From Sympetrum striolatum (taxonomy: Eukaryota; Arthropoda; Insecta; Odonata; Libellulidae): a stretch of DNA of 64,000 nucleotides. A program made the translations under genes and the position numbers. The stretch is taken from contig OX388346.1 in NCBI GenBank assembly GCA_947579665.1, positions 94,676,615 through 94,740,614 on the forward strand, in the 5' to 3' direction. Below are positions 1-10,505 of this stretch, one piece after another. Position 1 is the stretch's first letter; each line of letters begins with the position of its first letter. The notes under the pieces are model-generated. The model saw only the letters and a program-made list of their open reading frames with translations, did not search any database and had not been told where the DNA came from.

Positions 1-14
1 AGCTGGGTCCTGCG

Positions 15-1060
15 GTGGTCCCTCGCGATCCCCCCCCGCTCCCAAAACCCCCCCCTGAAATTGAAATCAACTGCCGGGGAAACGACAGAGATTACATTGA
101 AGGGGGTGGTTCATGTCACCCTCGGGACAAGGACGTCAGTGGGGACATTTCCTCCAATTTCATACCATCAAGACAGGAATTGGTGGGTCAAAAGTGGCAG
201 CTGGTTCCTCCCACCAAGGGGAGGTCAAAGGCGGAGACATCAACACCTCCAATTCGACTTAAAACTCTCAATAGATGTTCTCCTCTTATAGAGAAAAGGG
301 TCGGCGAGGCCGCCTCCCGCGGGAGGCCGGATTTATCGGAAGAGTTGACCAAAAACAAGGAAGGGAAAATCCCTCCAATTTTAATGGAAACACCCAAAAA
401 CTGGGTTGAAATATATAAAAGCATGAAAGAGTCCCCCCGTCGCCCAACTGGCGGGGCGACGAACGTCTATTAAATGTACTACAGTCAAAGATTGTTTGGA
501 ACCTAAGAAACTTTTAGAAAATAAAAAATTAACTTCTTTACCTATCGCTTGGCTTCAGAAAAGAAGCAATTATTTGTCGTTAGAAATCTGCCAAATAATA
601 ACGATGACATCAAAGATTCACTGCTGGAGCAAGGGATCCCGACCGAAAAGGTCTTTCAAATGCGCACAACTAGGCCCACAAAAGCTCAATTAGAAGCAAA
701 AATAACAACTGTACCGCCGCGTCCTTTACCGCTGTACACAATAGAATTAGATAATAATATGTATATATATAGACGGACGAATTTCTTAGCGTTAGACAAA
801 TCTGTGGTTATAAAATCATAATAGAAAGGCGTAAACCACCGAGCGGGCCGCCTCAATGTTATAGATGTCAGGCATTTGGTCATGTCAATAAAGCTTGTTT
901 TATGCCGCCGCGATGCGTCGGAGAGAATCACTTAACTAACGAATGCCGAAAAGGGCGAACAAGCAGTTTGTGTGAACTGCAAAGGCTCGCACCCAGCTAG
1001 CTATCGTGGGTGTCTGCGTACAAAAAATTAAAAGAACGCTTAAATTCATTGAAAATAAAA
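15..1060 (+). pseudogene. LINE ORF1 (Gag-like, zinc knuckle) pseudogene
   Basis: Nucleic-acid-binding ORF1 protein that would package the retrotransposon RNA. Three segments in different frames line up in order. The first (15-473) is proline-rich and contains a KIPPILMETPKNW block typical of this Gag family. The second (549-821) starts MASEKKQLFVVRNLP and ends in a PLPLYTIEL strand, which matches the pre-C2HC domain. The third (about 830-1020) carries CCHC knuckles: CYRCQAFGHVNKAC, then a degenerate CVGENHLTNEC, then, after a frameshift, CVNCKGSHPASYRGC. A frame change lies between 473 and 549, an in-frame stop near 820, and another shift near 960. No start codon is certain because the 5' end meets the window edge. 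Confidence 0.75.
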
Positions 1061-1516
1061 GCCAGAGAAAACAGTAAAGAACTAGCTGCGAAAATTCCGC
1101 CCCCCACTCCGCATGAGGAAAGGGAGGGAAGGCCAAGGTAGCAGCAGTCGTGGCTGCCGACATCCCAAATGCCAAAAACGAAAGTAGGTCAGGCAATGTT
1201 GCCAAACCTTCCCTGAAATGTTCTACTCGCGCGGACAATCTTCTATCTCCGCTAACTTCCGATCCGCGAATTGATAATATTACAATGTCGAACCTATAAA
1301 CAAACAAGGGAATACTGCTCCCGAGCAATTAATAAATGATATTGATTCTTCCCGTGCCGCGGACGGGGAGGAAGAAAATAGCGATCTTTTTACTGATGAT
1401 CCCGACGAAGCATGGAAGGAGAAGATGAGAAAATGGATCATGACTCTTTTAATCCTTCAACCTGATTTAACAAAAACCTCATTTATTTCTTATTAATTCA
1501 ACTAAGCTGATTTTAG

Positions 1517-2640
1517 ATGGCCAAGATTTTTAAAATTTGTGAATGGAACGCCAACGGACTCGTCCAAAACATGGACGAATTTATAAATTTTCTATTTAAA
1601 CACAGAATTAGCATCGCTCTAATAAATGAAACTCACATATCCGAACAAATTGAAGTTAATACACCAGGTATTCAGGGACGACGAAATAAATAATCGGAGA
1701 TGTAGAGGTACAGCAATTGCTGTCGAAAATAGTCTAAATGCAAGTGAAACCTATGAACCAAAAACTAAGAGCCACTGCAATCAAAATCAGAGGAGACAGG
1801 GGAAACATAAATTTTATATCGGTTTATAATTCGCCCAACGAAAATCTTTGTGTGAACGACCTAAGAAAAATTCTTAAACAATTTAAAAATACTTTTATTC
1901 TTATTGGGGGGGATCTTAACGCCAAAAATGTTAACTGGGGGAGTAAGAAAAATAACCCGGCCGGAACCAAACTCCAAAAATTTATTGATCAAAGCAATTT
2001 CATGGTTCACATCGGATTTGAAAATACTCACATAGTTACTGGTCACCCAGAGAGGGATGATGTATTGGACATTTTCATAACGAATTTTAAATGTTGTAAT
2101 TTTAGAATAGAAGTAAAGCATGAGTTAACCTCCGATCACCTCCCACTTATTTTATATTTACCTACAGATGCTGATCTGGACGAAGTTTTTAATTTTAGAA
2201 TCCCCGACTGGGGTAAATTTAAATATATTTAGACTATTTATTAACCGATTTTAACCGTAAGATAATTACGTGTGCCGGGCAAATCGAAATAAAAGAATTT
2301 AATGCCATAGTGGGGTATATGAGAGGAGCTCGAAGGTGGGGAAAAGGCTTCCTCCCAGCCATGTCAGACTACCTAGAGCAATACTAGAATTAATAAATAA
2401 GAGAAATAAGGCTAGAAAAGTCGCGCAAAAAACGGGCAACAATCTGAAAGTCGAGTTGTACAAAAATCTTAGAAAACTGGTACAAAAAGAAATCAGACTC
2501 TTTAAAAATCACAAATTAGAAATAATCTTAAATGACGAAAATATAATTAAGAAGGCGGAACCAAACAAATCTAAAAACCAAGATCTCTGGAAACAAATCG
2601 CAGAAATTACCAAGAAAAAAAGGGCATCAAACAACCATGC
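1517..2640 (+). pseudogene. LINE ORF2 endonuclease pseudogene, RT missing
   Basis: N-terminal exonuclease-endonuclease-phosphatase domain of a LINE ORF2, the enzyme that nicks target DNA for priming. It begins at ATG 1517 with MAKIFKICEWNANGL (the N...W/N motif) and continues to LINETHIS, the metal-binding E. A stop and frameshift near 1690 move the rest to the frame 1738-2232. That segment contains IGGDLNAKNVNWG, DVLDIFIT and the catalytic SDHLPLIL box near its end. After a stop at 2232, a basic linker (2336-2630, rich in K and R) corresponds to the region between endonuclease and RT. The RT fingers and palm do not follow; piggyBac-like sequence begins near 2638. Confidence 0.8.
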
Positions 2641-3264
2641 ATTGTGCATCACGGCATCAAGCATCCACGTAAAAATGGGCCACCATCATTTCTTTCCTCT
2701 GTCACCCACACGATAAAGAGAAATATTCCAGTCCATTCGATCTGTGCCCTCCATAAATTGATTGTATTTCCCTAAAACATCGCGGGCCGTGGCACAAGGA
2801 GTCTTTATTTTCTCACTTTTGGAGAATCTTCCAACCCCAGATATCGGATTAATTCCGTGACATGAGGACATTACCGAAACGACAGCATTGTCCACCCACT
2901 TCACCACGAGAATGTTGTCTTTCAAGGATCTTTTGGCCTCAAAAGATCCTCGCTTTAACTTTGCTAATTCCTTAGAGAGCTTCAGAGGACATTCTTTAGG
3001 TATTCTATTTTCCCTCTCTGTTCCTGTTGCACCAAAATTCCTTCCGCGAAGATATTTCACTAAGTCGTAGCTCGTGAAATAATTATCAATATAGAATCGG
3101 AAATGTAGCTCTTTCTGTTTCAGTTCATCTATCATTCCAACTAAAGGTGCTGAAAAAATCGCGTCATGGACGGTGATGTCTTCATCATCCCTAAGGATCA
3201 CCTGTTCGCGTGTGTGAGGTCTCTTACGTAGTTCAGCTATCCAAACGCTCCTTGGAAGTGTAAC
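2638..3264 (-). pseudogene. piggyBac-like transposase C-terminal fragment
   Basis: Minus-strand fragment of a piggyBac superfamily DDE transposase, which cuts and pastes at TTAA sites. Reading from 3264: RSVWIAELRKRPHTREQV, then FRFYIDNYFTSYDLVKYLR, which includes the second catalytic aspartate (IDN), then GATGTERENRIP, then VKWVDNAVVSVMSS with the third catalytic aspartate (DN), and YNQFMEGTDRMDWNISLY. An in-frame TGA at 2686-2688 falls in the RGKK-WW block, and similarity resumes after it as WWPIFTWMLDAVMHNAWL to about 2640. The N-terminal part with the first aspartate and both element termini are not seen, so this is a dead internal fragment. A stop in frame at 3265-3267 bounds it upstream. 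Confidence 0.85.
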
Positions 3265-3393
3265 TTAGAATAAGGAGTTAAAGGCGCAAATATTGCTCGG
3301 TTGTTCGCGATGGAGAAACGGAAGGCCAAAACGATACAAAATCTTTCCGAGCTGTCTCAGGTCGCGTGTTCCTCGCATAAACTAAAAAAGCTG
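3265..3393. other. Unassigned spacer
   Basis: Short stretch between the piggyBac fragment and an inverted-repeat element. I see no coding or structural signal in it. Confidence 0.4.
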
Positions 3394-4504
3394 GCCAAAA
3401 ATATAAAAGTGGATTTTATTTGTGCGAACTCTGGTACTTCACATTGTTACTGCTGAATAAATTCCGTATACAGCTATTACTGATATTATCGAGTTGATTA
3501 CTTTGATTCCTGCACATTTAAATTATACAGGGAGTTAAAGTTGACCTAATTTAGCGAAAAATGCCGGTCATAGATTTTTTGCAAAATTCTTCATGTTCAA
3601 ACCGATGCTGAATCCATTAGAGGAAATTCACCGTATAAGCACATGTTTTAAGCTTGCACTTCCTCCTTCATAACACTTGCGCAATTTACGAGTAAGCAGC
3701 CTTTTATGTGTGGGTGCCAACTAGCAAATCCTAAGCATCGAGCCAAAGTATCACTGGTTCGATCTCCCATAAGAATCTGCTCACAGATATTACCATAGCT
3801 TTCTTTTAAATTTTCAACGTTCAACTGTGTTCTTCCCAAACACACGAACATATATGTGTATGAGTGCCTTTACTAGACAGGATGGAAAGGGCAAAGACTG
3901 TCTTCACCGAAGGAAATTTTACTGCAGCATTCCTGACATCTGCTCCGATAGCTATGAACTGTGGTAATACTGGAACTTCAAAATTAGAGAGCAATTTATT
4001 GCCAGTTTTTCTTAATTTTTAATCAAGATGCAGTAAATTAAATTGCATAAGATATTACAAACTTTCCTTAAATATTTACTTTTCACAGTTATTTGAATGA
4101 TATTAAAAAAAAGATTTTCAACACCATGTACAGCACAAAAAACTCACTAAGTTACAGTAACATTTGTTGCGTAAAAAATCTTTGGAAAACACACTTGCTT
4201 AACTTTAAAAAATTCTCTTTCCTCTTTATTAGCCATTTTTGTCCCCACCAGCTAATTGTCAGAATGTGCCCAAGGCAGTTTTGGACGTTTAATTTGATGT
4301 TTTTCGCCCACTATTAAAAAATATACCCGTTTATTACTAAGTAATTCCACTCGCAACTTCAACCCCTCAGTATCATTTGAATGTGCAGGAAGCAAAGTAA
4401 TTTACTTAATAATAACATTAATGGCTGTGTACGGAATTTATTCAGCAGTAACTATGCGAAGTGCCAAAGTTCACACAAATAAAATCCACTTTTATATTTT
4501 TGGC
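3394..4504. mobile_element. 1.1 kb element with ~150-bp terminal inverted repeats
   Basis: The first ~150 bases (3394-3545) match the reverse complement of the last ~150 (4355-4504): GCCAAAAATATAAAAGTGG at the left faces its complement ending ...TTTTTGGC at the right, and the match continues through a TTTATTCAGCAG block and a CCTGCACATT block. A diverged single arm lies at 12910-12990. The interior holds short ORFs only (for example 3648-3851 minus and 4093-4317 plus), none of which I recognise. It is probably a non-autonomous DNA transposon. I could not define a target duplication with confidence. Confidence 0.6.
3527..3612 (+). repeat. Dispersed 85-bp repeat, copy 1
   Basis: Begins TACAGGGAGTTAAAGTTGAC and carries an AAAAATGCCGGTC block. 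The same sequence recurs at 13430-13512 at the breakpoint of a LINE fragment. It starts with TACAGGG, like the ends of mariner-type elements, so it may be an element end. Function unknown. Confidence 0.5.
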
Positions 4505-4889
4505 TTGTTTCGATTCCACTGCAAGGAGTTGTGTATATTAGAATAAAATCTAACTTAAATTAAAGAGTGCTTGGAAATGCAATCGCAAAAATATAAGTTA
4601 TCGGCAAAAGACATAGAAGAACATAATTTCCTAATATCTAGTCGGCACGGGTTACCATATTCCAATAGCAATAATATTTATTAGGTAATTCAATAAGGGC
4701 AAATAGAAAAAAATTAGAGGGTATGCGTATTTGATTTTGCGAAAACAATTTTTTCCCTTATATCTTGGGACACCCTAGTGTACATGCATCTTTCTCTCCC
4801 TTCTCCTTTTCATTAAAAGTAAAAAGGAGGAGCATATGCGTATACTTGTTGTCCGACATGTTCTCTCCACACTAGTGTACAGTAGAATG

Positions 4890-4951
4890 ATCACGTGGTG
4901 CCCAAACCGAGTAGTGGCGGGACTGGCTGCGCCGCCAGGCTGCCCAGTGTA
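4890..4951 (+). repeat. GC-rich ~45-bp module, copy 1
   Basis: GGCTGCGCCGCCAGGCTGCC followed by CAGTGTAAT. Two related modules occur at about 10385-10415 and 10455-10505, each ending in a C(C/T)AGTGTAAT word. This copy directly abuts the left end of the 4.36 kb foldback element. Confidence 0.45.
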
Positions 4952-5540
4952 ATGCCCGCCTTCCACTGCGAGCGGAGCGGGCTCCGTACGGACTCCGTTC
5001 AACTCGCAACGGTAAACGCAATGGAAGTGCTTCCACTGTAAGAAAATGAGCGGAGCGGACTAAAAGAGTATAAAGAGTCACAAAAGTGGTCGCGGAGTTG
5101 AGCGGATTTCCAACGGATTCCGTACGGACTCCGCTCGACTAGCAACACCAAATTTCATGCAAGTGCTTCCACTGAAAACGAGTGAGCGGAGCGGACCGAG
5201 CGAGTTAAAAGGAGTCCGCTGCGTCATGGTGCCGAACGCTAGTTTTGAACGGACTCCGCTGGCACTCCCGCCCCTCCATACGTTCCTGCTGTTGAGAATG
5301 GAGAGGATGAATTATATATAATCATGATCATTATTTATTTATTTATTCAACGGGATGTACCCTTTTGCTACAAACAATGTCACAGCACCAATATCACATA
5401 GCAGAATTAAAAAGTATAAAATACAATAAACAATTGGATTTTAAGCATAAATATCACTACCATCATTATAAGTAATACAATTTACATAAAAGATGTTACA
5501 AGTAATAAACATAAACAGCATTTCAATTAGTAATAATGTG
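4952..5540 (+). repeat. Left terminal inverted repeat of foldback element
   Basis: 589 bp. The outer ~330 bp is GC-rich and made of short iterated words: GCGGAGCGG, GTCCGTACGGACTCCG (a palindrome around CGTACG) and AAGTGCTTCCACTG each appear at least twice. The inner ~220 bp is AT-rich with a TATTTATTTATTTA run. The iterated words could be transposase-binding sites; that is inference. Confidence 0.75.
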
Positions 5541-5580
5541 GATTATCGTAAAAAACGTTTTTTCGTATTCGTAAGATGTA

Positions 5581-6880
5581 CAGGGTGCATTATGAAAGTA
5601 ATGCGCATGATTTTATTGTGACGCAACAATCCATTGCAGCGCTCTCGGATTGGTCGGATATTGTTGTGAGAAATCCCCTTTTCAAAACGAGCCCGGTCTC
5701 GGTTCGCTCCAAGCAGTAGGAGCGGTAGGACGAGTCTTTGAACGAAGTCTGTTTTTCGTTTGTGTCACGGCGCGATGGAGCGTTCACTTGAACAGCGGTA
5801 CGCGATCAAATTTTGTGTGCGGCTTGGGAAGAATGCAGCGGAAACATGCTAAATGCTTCAAGAGGCCTTTAAGGAGGAATGCATTTCGAGATCTCAATGC
5901 GGAAGGTGGCACAAGGCCTTCAAGGAGGGCAGGGAGGAGGTCACCGACGAGCCTCGTTCTGGACGTCCAACAACAGCCCGAACCGATGAAAACGTTCAGC
6001 GTGTGCGCGAAGTTTTGAGTTCAGACCGTCTATTAAGTATCCAGGCAATCGCTGACACCCTGAACTTGTCGACATTTGCGGTACATGGGATAGTGACGGA
6101 GGATTTGCAAATGCGAAAGGTCTGCGCGAAGCTTGTGCCGAAGGTGTTGACGGAGGTGCAGAAAGAAGTTCGAGTTTTGCGGAGTGAATAATTGTTGAAA
6201 TTGATTAGGAATGATCCAGGCTTTTTAAACACTACTCTAACCGGGGACGAATCCTGGATATTCGAGTACGATCCAGAATCCAAGAGGCACACACAATCTT
6301 CTCCCAAACCCAAAAAAGCGCGGACGAGCAAGTCTCGCATCAAAACAATGCTGATTGTCTTCTTTGACGTCCGAGGAATCGTCCATTTTGAGTTTGTACC
6401 GCAAGGACAAACTGTCAACGCAGCCTTTTACCTGGAGGTGCTCAAGAGACTGAAACGCCGGGTCGCGCGCGTCAGGCCTGACATCAAAGACGTCTTCAAG
6501 CTCCACCACGACAATGCCCCCAGCCACACGGCCTTCGTCGTCAACAAACACCTGACCCAGAACAAGACCCCCGTGGTGCCCCAGCCTCTTTACAGCCCTG
6601 ACTTGGCTCCGTGCGACTTTTTTTTGTTCCCCCGACTGAAGAGAGAGCTGAAGGGAAAGCACTGGGAGTCAGCGGAAAACATTCAAGCTAACGTCACAAG
6701 ACTCCTGAGAGGCATTCCAGTCGAGGAGTTTCAGGGTGCTTTCAAGGCGTGGCAGAATCGTCTCCGCAAGTGTATTGATGCAAGTGGAGACTATTTTGAA
6801 GAATTTTAGTCATTTGCACCAATCAGATCAATAAATCAATTTTTTCCAGAAAATGCGCATTACTTTCATAATGCACCCTG
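5581..6880 (+). mobile_element. Mariner transposon, 1.3 kb
   Basis: Complete element of 1300 bp with 28-bp perfect terminal inverted repeats (5581-5608 and 6853-6880; outer word CAGGGTGCATTATGAAAG) flanked by a TA target duplication at 5579-5580 and 6881-6882. It carries one transposase gene. It lies inside the foldback element just past the left arm, so it inserted after that element was formed. Confidence 0.95.
5775..6809 (+). pseudogene. Mariner transposase, two in-frame stops
   Basis: Cut-and-paste transposase of the mariner D,D34D family. The frame runs from ATG 5775 (MERSLEQRYAI) to TAG 6807-6809, 344 residues, the usual mariner length. The N-terminal half is a helix-turn-helix DNA-binding region with the SRSQCGRWHKAF and EPRSGRP blocks. 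Catalytic aspartates are visible at about residues 158 (TGDESW), 246 (HHDNAPSH) and 281 (YSPDLAPCDFF), with exactly 34 residues between the last two. Two TAA codons interrupt the frame, at 5850-5852 and 6189-6191, and there is no frameshift. The gene is therefore inactive but recently so. The ATG at 5775 is preferred because it starts the conserved N-terminus. Confidence 0.93.
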
Positions 6881-6882
6881 TA

Positions 6883-8668
6883 TTCGTAACTGTATTCGTA
6901 GAGATGCGGGGAAAAAGTAAATTCTAAACGTTATCCGTTCAGAACTTTACTTTCTGTTTCCTTTAGCGTCAAAATTTCCCCAGATGTTTTATGACTTGAC
7001 CTACGCGACATGGGGGTTGTAAATGCCCTGTATGCAGCTGGTTTATTTAACGTTTTAACTGAGGTTCATGACATTCCCCCAATTTTCGGAATTTTTTCCT
7101 GAAATCGGGGCAAAACTAAAACTACGCATACAATTTTTAAGTTTGTTAATTCCAATATAAAGTAATATTTTACCGTCGCAGTGTCTCTGTTCATTTGATG
7201 CAGCTCGAAATGCTATGGTAAGAACAACGTCGTTTATTCAGACGCAACAAAAATAGATATTTCTCAAACCTTAGGGAAAAAATTTCCAAGCTGAATCCCA
7301 AACACGTTCATATTTACTAACACCCTTCTCAACCCATAGATCCTAGCGAAACCCAAAGATTTCCTTAGGGAAAAAACACTTCAATGGAGATAACTTGAAC
7401 AGAGGCTAATTCTCTGACATGAACGATAGTCTTCTGGAATTGTCTCTACGAGAGGAAAATTGAGGAACAATAGGATATAACAGCATGTTCCTTCAAAATA
7501 GTTGTTGTTCGACGAGAACTGCATTTGTTTCCGACGTTCAAATTAAGCGTGAAGGTGAACGTAACAGTCTCTAATGATTAACAGAAAGAAGTAATCTTTA
7601 AAACAATTGAAATAATACTTGCAGTGTAAATGTGAAAACTTAAAATATCCTCAATCTATTTAAAAATCTTAATTTATCAGATGTTTAACTTCCTCACTTC
7701 AGAAATAATAACCCTTCACTAACAATGTCAACCAAGTTTGCTTCCTTGATAATATAAAATTTAAATGTGAGTGAAATTTGATGAGTTTTATACGTTGTTC
7801 ATGGTGACGTAAATATATCTGTTTTGAATGTTTATACTTCAAATATCACCCAAAAACATGTGGAAAATAAAAATTTAAATAAAATGTGTTCTGTACATAA
7901 ATACGCATAAATTTCCTTTTATTCTACAAATAATGATTACGTATCCGATAAAGGTCGATGTAGTTGTGCAAACAGGGTAATTCCCGGCTTAAGTTTAATA
8001 TATTTAATCGTCGTCCTAAAAAGAAAATTATCAAAACTTTCGAATTGAATTAGTTCGCGATTGATTACTAGATATTTAACTTTAAAAAAGGAAAATAAAG
8101 TCATTGTATTTTTTTAATTGCTGTTTGAAGAAGAGAATATAATATTCGATGCCGGTTATGTCAGTCTAAGTTTGCAAGGATGTTTCACAATTTCCTCTGG
8201 GCACGGGTTTTCCCCGCTTCCCTCTCTTCGTTCTCCTCGCTATATATCGTTATTAATGGTGGTTAGAGAAAGCGATTTTAGTAAGTAAAGAAAATTCGGA
8301 GAATTCTCATTTTCCTGATAAGAATCTACGTATTATAATTAGTAAAAGGAGCATTAGAAAGCAAAGAGTTGCTCCTGAATGAAGGATAAAAATTGGTATG
8401 ATATTTTTAGAAATACATAAAAATTTAAAGGCAGAGAAAGGAAACAAAAAAATCTATCACATGTCGGATTCGAACCAGCAAAATAAAAACTCGCGGGCGG
8501 ACACGCTGTCGCTACGCCACGGCTGCCGTTGGCTCATAGTAAACTTCTACAAAGAAAGGCTTGTATGTGATCAGACGCTAGTTTTTAAAAGGTTATAATT
8601 AAATAACTATAGAGAGTTGGTCAAAACGGCTTCAGATTTGTAATAAGCATATGCTGGTTATATATATG
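6883..8668. other. Noncoding interior of foldback element
   Basis: AT-rich sequence between the mariner and the right arm. Short ORFs only, none recognised. It holds one tRNA-like minus-strand module at 8466-8519. Confidence 0.5.
8466..8519 (-). promoter_or_regulatory. tRNA-like Pol III promoter (A and B boxes)
   Basis: On the minus strand an A-box-like TGGCGTAGCGACAG (8506-8519) is followed about 30 bp later by a perfect B box GGTTCGAATCC (8466-8476), then a T7 run near 8449-8455. This is the layout of a tRNA gene or the head of a tRNA-derived SINE. The acceptor arms do not pair, so it is not a functional tRNA gene. Confidence 0.5.
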
Positions 8669-9311
8669 CACATTATTACTAATTGAAATGCTATTTATCT
8701 TTATTACTTGTAACATCTTTTATGTAAATTTTATTACTTATAATGATGATAGTGATATTTATGCTTAAAATCCAATAATTTGTGATATTAATTTCCATAT
8801 TTGTGATATTTTATACTTATAAAATCCAATTGTTTATTGTATTTTATACTTTTAAATTCTGCTATGTGATATTGGTGCTCTGACATTGTTTGTAACAAAA
8901 GGGTACATCCCGTTGAATAAATAAATAAATAATGATCATGATTATATATAATTCATCCTCTCCATTCTCAACAGCAGGAACGTATGGAGGGGCGGGAGTG
9001 CCAGCGGAGTCCGTTCAAAACTAGCGTTCGGCACCATGACGCAGCGGACTCCTTTTAACTCGCTCGGTCCGCTCCGCTCACTCGTTTTCAGTGGAAGCAC
9101 TTGCATGAAATTTGGTGTTGCTAGTCGAGCGGAGTCCGTACGGAATCCGTTGGAAATCCGCTCAACTCCGCGACCACTTTTGTGACTCTTTATACTCTTT
9201 TAGTCCGCTCCGCTCATTTTCTTACAGTGGAAGCGCTTCCATTACGTTTACCGTTGCGAGTTGAACGGAGTCCGTACGGAGCCCGCTCCGCTCGCAGTGG
9301 AAGGCGGGCAT
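8669..9311 (-). repeat. Right terminal inverted repeat of foldback element
   Basis: 643 bp, complementary to 4952-5540. It is longer by ~45 bp because of an internal AT-rich duplication around 8778-8830 (two TTTGTGATATT words). The GC-rich outer half is nearly perfect, which suggests fairly recent insertion or gene conversion between the arms. Confidence 0.75.
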
Positions 9312-9313
9312 TA

Positions 9314-10085
9314 AAGTATCATTAAGATCCGTTTCCCGCAGAGGTAAAAGTTCCCTTGTAAGACCTACGTTCACTGAATCCCACGAAAATTTAAGTTGGA
9401 AAAATAATGATCCAGTAAAAAGAATAGTTTGTGGCAAAAAAGGTATTCGTGATGCATGTAAGTGCAATTTTTACCAAACTTTTAAAAGATTATGAAATGC
9501 TTTCGGTACTTTGCGGAGCGATTCGCTTCTGCAATATGCTCGTCGTAGCCAGCATGGGTAAGACAGTGGAAATTTGGCGCGCGGAAAAAACCATCATATT
9601 AAAAAATTCATAACTTCCTTTAGAAATAAGATAAAGTATTCCGTCTTTCACCAAAAACTGCCTTATACATTTCTTTAAATTTCATACGCATCATGTATTG
9701 GGGTATCTCTTACGGTACGAGACTTCGCCGCTGACCGCTTTTTGGAATGCATAATTCGAAATTTAAGGATCAAACTGTACTTTTTTTGTTATAAAAGTTT
9801 TCAAATTACGAATATCGTAATTTTATGCTAACCATTACGGAAAGTTAACTCTGAGATACTTTCTATGTAAATTTGGTGCCAATTAAAGCAACGCCATGAT
9901 TAATACAGCGTTATTAAGATAATGTCGGAAAATAGCGTTTCCAGGCGGAAATGTTATAAAATATTTTTTATAGATGTTATTTTAACTAATATGAAAAAAA
10001 TATTTCCACCATGTATTCCGCCTTTAAATTTTACCCCATAAAAGATTTTATTATCTACCGATTTGTAAATTTTTGTAAATGGCAA
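9314..10085. other. AT-rich spacer
   Basis: No gene or repeat recognised. A 60-codon ORF at 9431-9613 has no recognisable domain. Confidence 0.4.
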
Positions 10086-10288
10086 CTTTGAGTGCCACTC
10101 CGCTCAGTCCGCTTGTGATCTGACCCATCTCATTTCTCGCCTAGCTCACTCCGCAAACCCCGCTGGCAGTGGAAGGCAAATACCATTTTTCTTTGAAACT
10201 CTTTCTTAGTGGAAGGACAGGACTATTTTACTCCGTTCCGCTAAGCTATTTCTCGCTCATTTCCCTTTCGCAGTGGAAGGCGGGCATA
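10086..10288 (-). repeat. Diverged end of a foldback-type element
   Basis: Contains GCCACTCCGCTCAGTCCGC, several CAGTGGAAGG words, and finishes with CAGTGGAAGGCGGGCAT, the same outer end as the right arm of the 4.36 kb element. The rest is strongly diverged, so it is a solo or decayed terminus. Confidence 0.55.
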
Positions 10289-10299
10289 ATAGGCTCGGT

Positions 10300-10505
10300 A
10301 TGATACAATGCCTCACCATGACTCTCCGCCGCCGTGGCTGCCGTCCTGGTCGCGGGGAACTGCCACCTGTCGGCAGCCAGTTTGTGGCGACGCCACCGGC
10401 TGCCCTAGTGTAATAGGCTTCATAACAACCAATGCCCAGTGACACGCAAAGTCACCGGTGGCTCAGCTGGCGGCGCCGCCTGGCGGCCTAGTGTAATACG
10501 CGCCT
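10300..10505 (+). repeat. GC-rich modules, copies 2 and 3
   Basis: Two modules of the type seen next to 4951: GGCGACGCCACCGGCTGCC then CTAGTGTAAT, and GGCGGCGCCGCCTGGCGGCC then TAGTGTAAT. Both are internally near-palindromic. The origin is unknown. Confidence 0.45.

Larger units (their letters stand above)
1..2640 (+). mobile_element. Jockey-group LINE, 3' part missing
   Basis: A non-LTR retrotransposon on the plus strand. It has a Gag-like ORF1 (about 15-1060) followed by the apurinic endonuclease part of ORF2 (1517-2232) and a basic linker (2336-2630). Frameshifts and stops show it is dead. The 5' end lies at or beyond the window edge. The reverse transcriptase domain is absent because the element stops near 2635, where a minus-strand piggyBac fragment begins. 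The Gag with three CCHC knuckles is what places it in the jockey group of arthropods; the RT needed to confirm the clade is missing. Confidence 0.8.
4952..9311. mobile_element. 4.36 kb foldback element with ~0.6 kb inverted termini
   Basis: Left arm 4952-5540 and right arm 8669-9311 are inverted copies. The outer ends are ATGCCCGCC at the left and GGCGGGCAT at the right, each flanked by TA (4950-4951 and 9312-9313), which would be a 2-bp target duplication. The interior contains a nested mariner (5581-6880) and about 1.8 kb of AT-rich DNA with no recognisable transposase, so the element is non-autonomous. The TA duplication would suit the Tc1/mariner superfamily, but the very long arms are unusual and the superfamily is not proven. 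Confidence 0.75.

Noticed and set aside
3648..3851. 67-codon minus-strand ORF inside the 3394-4504 element
   Set aside because: Not recognised as any transposase; too short and without a supporting motif.
6237..6662. 141-codon minus-strand ORF
   Set aside because: It is the antisense shadow of the mariner transposase.
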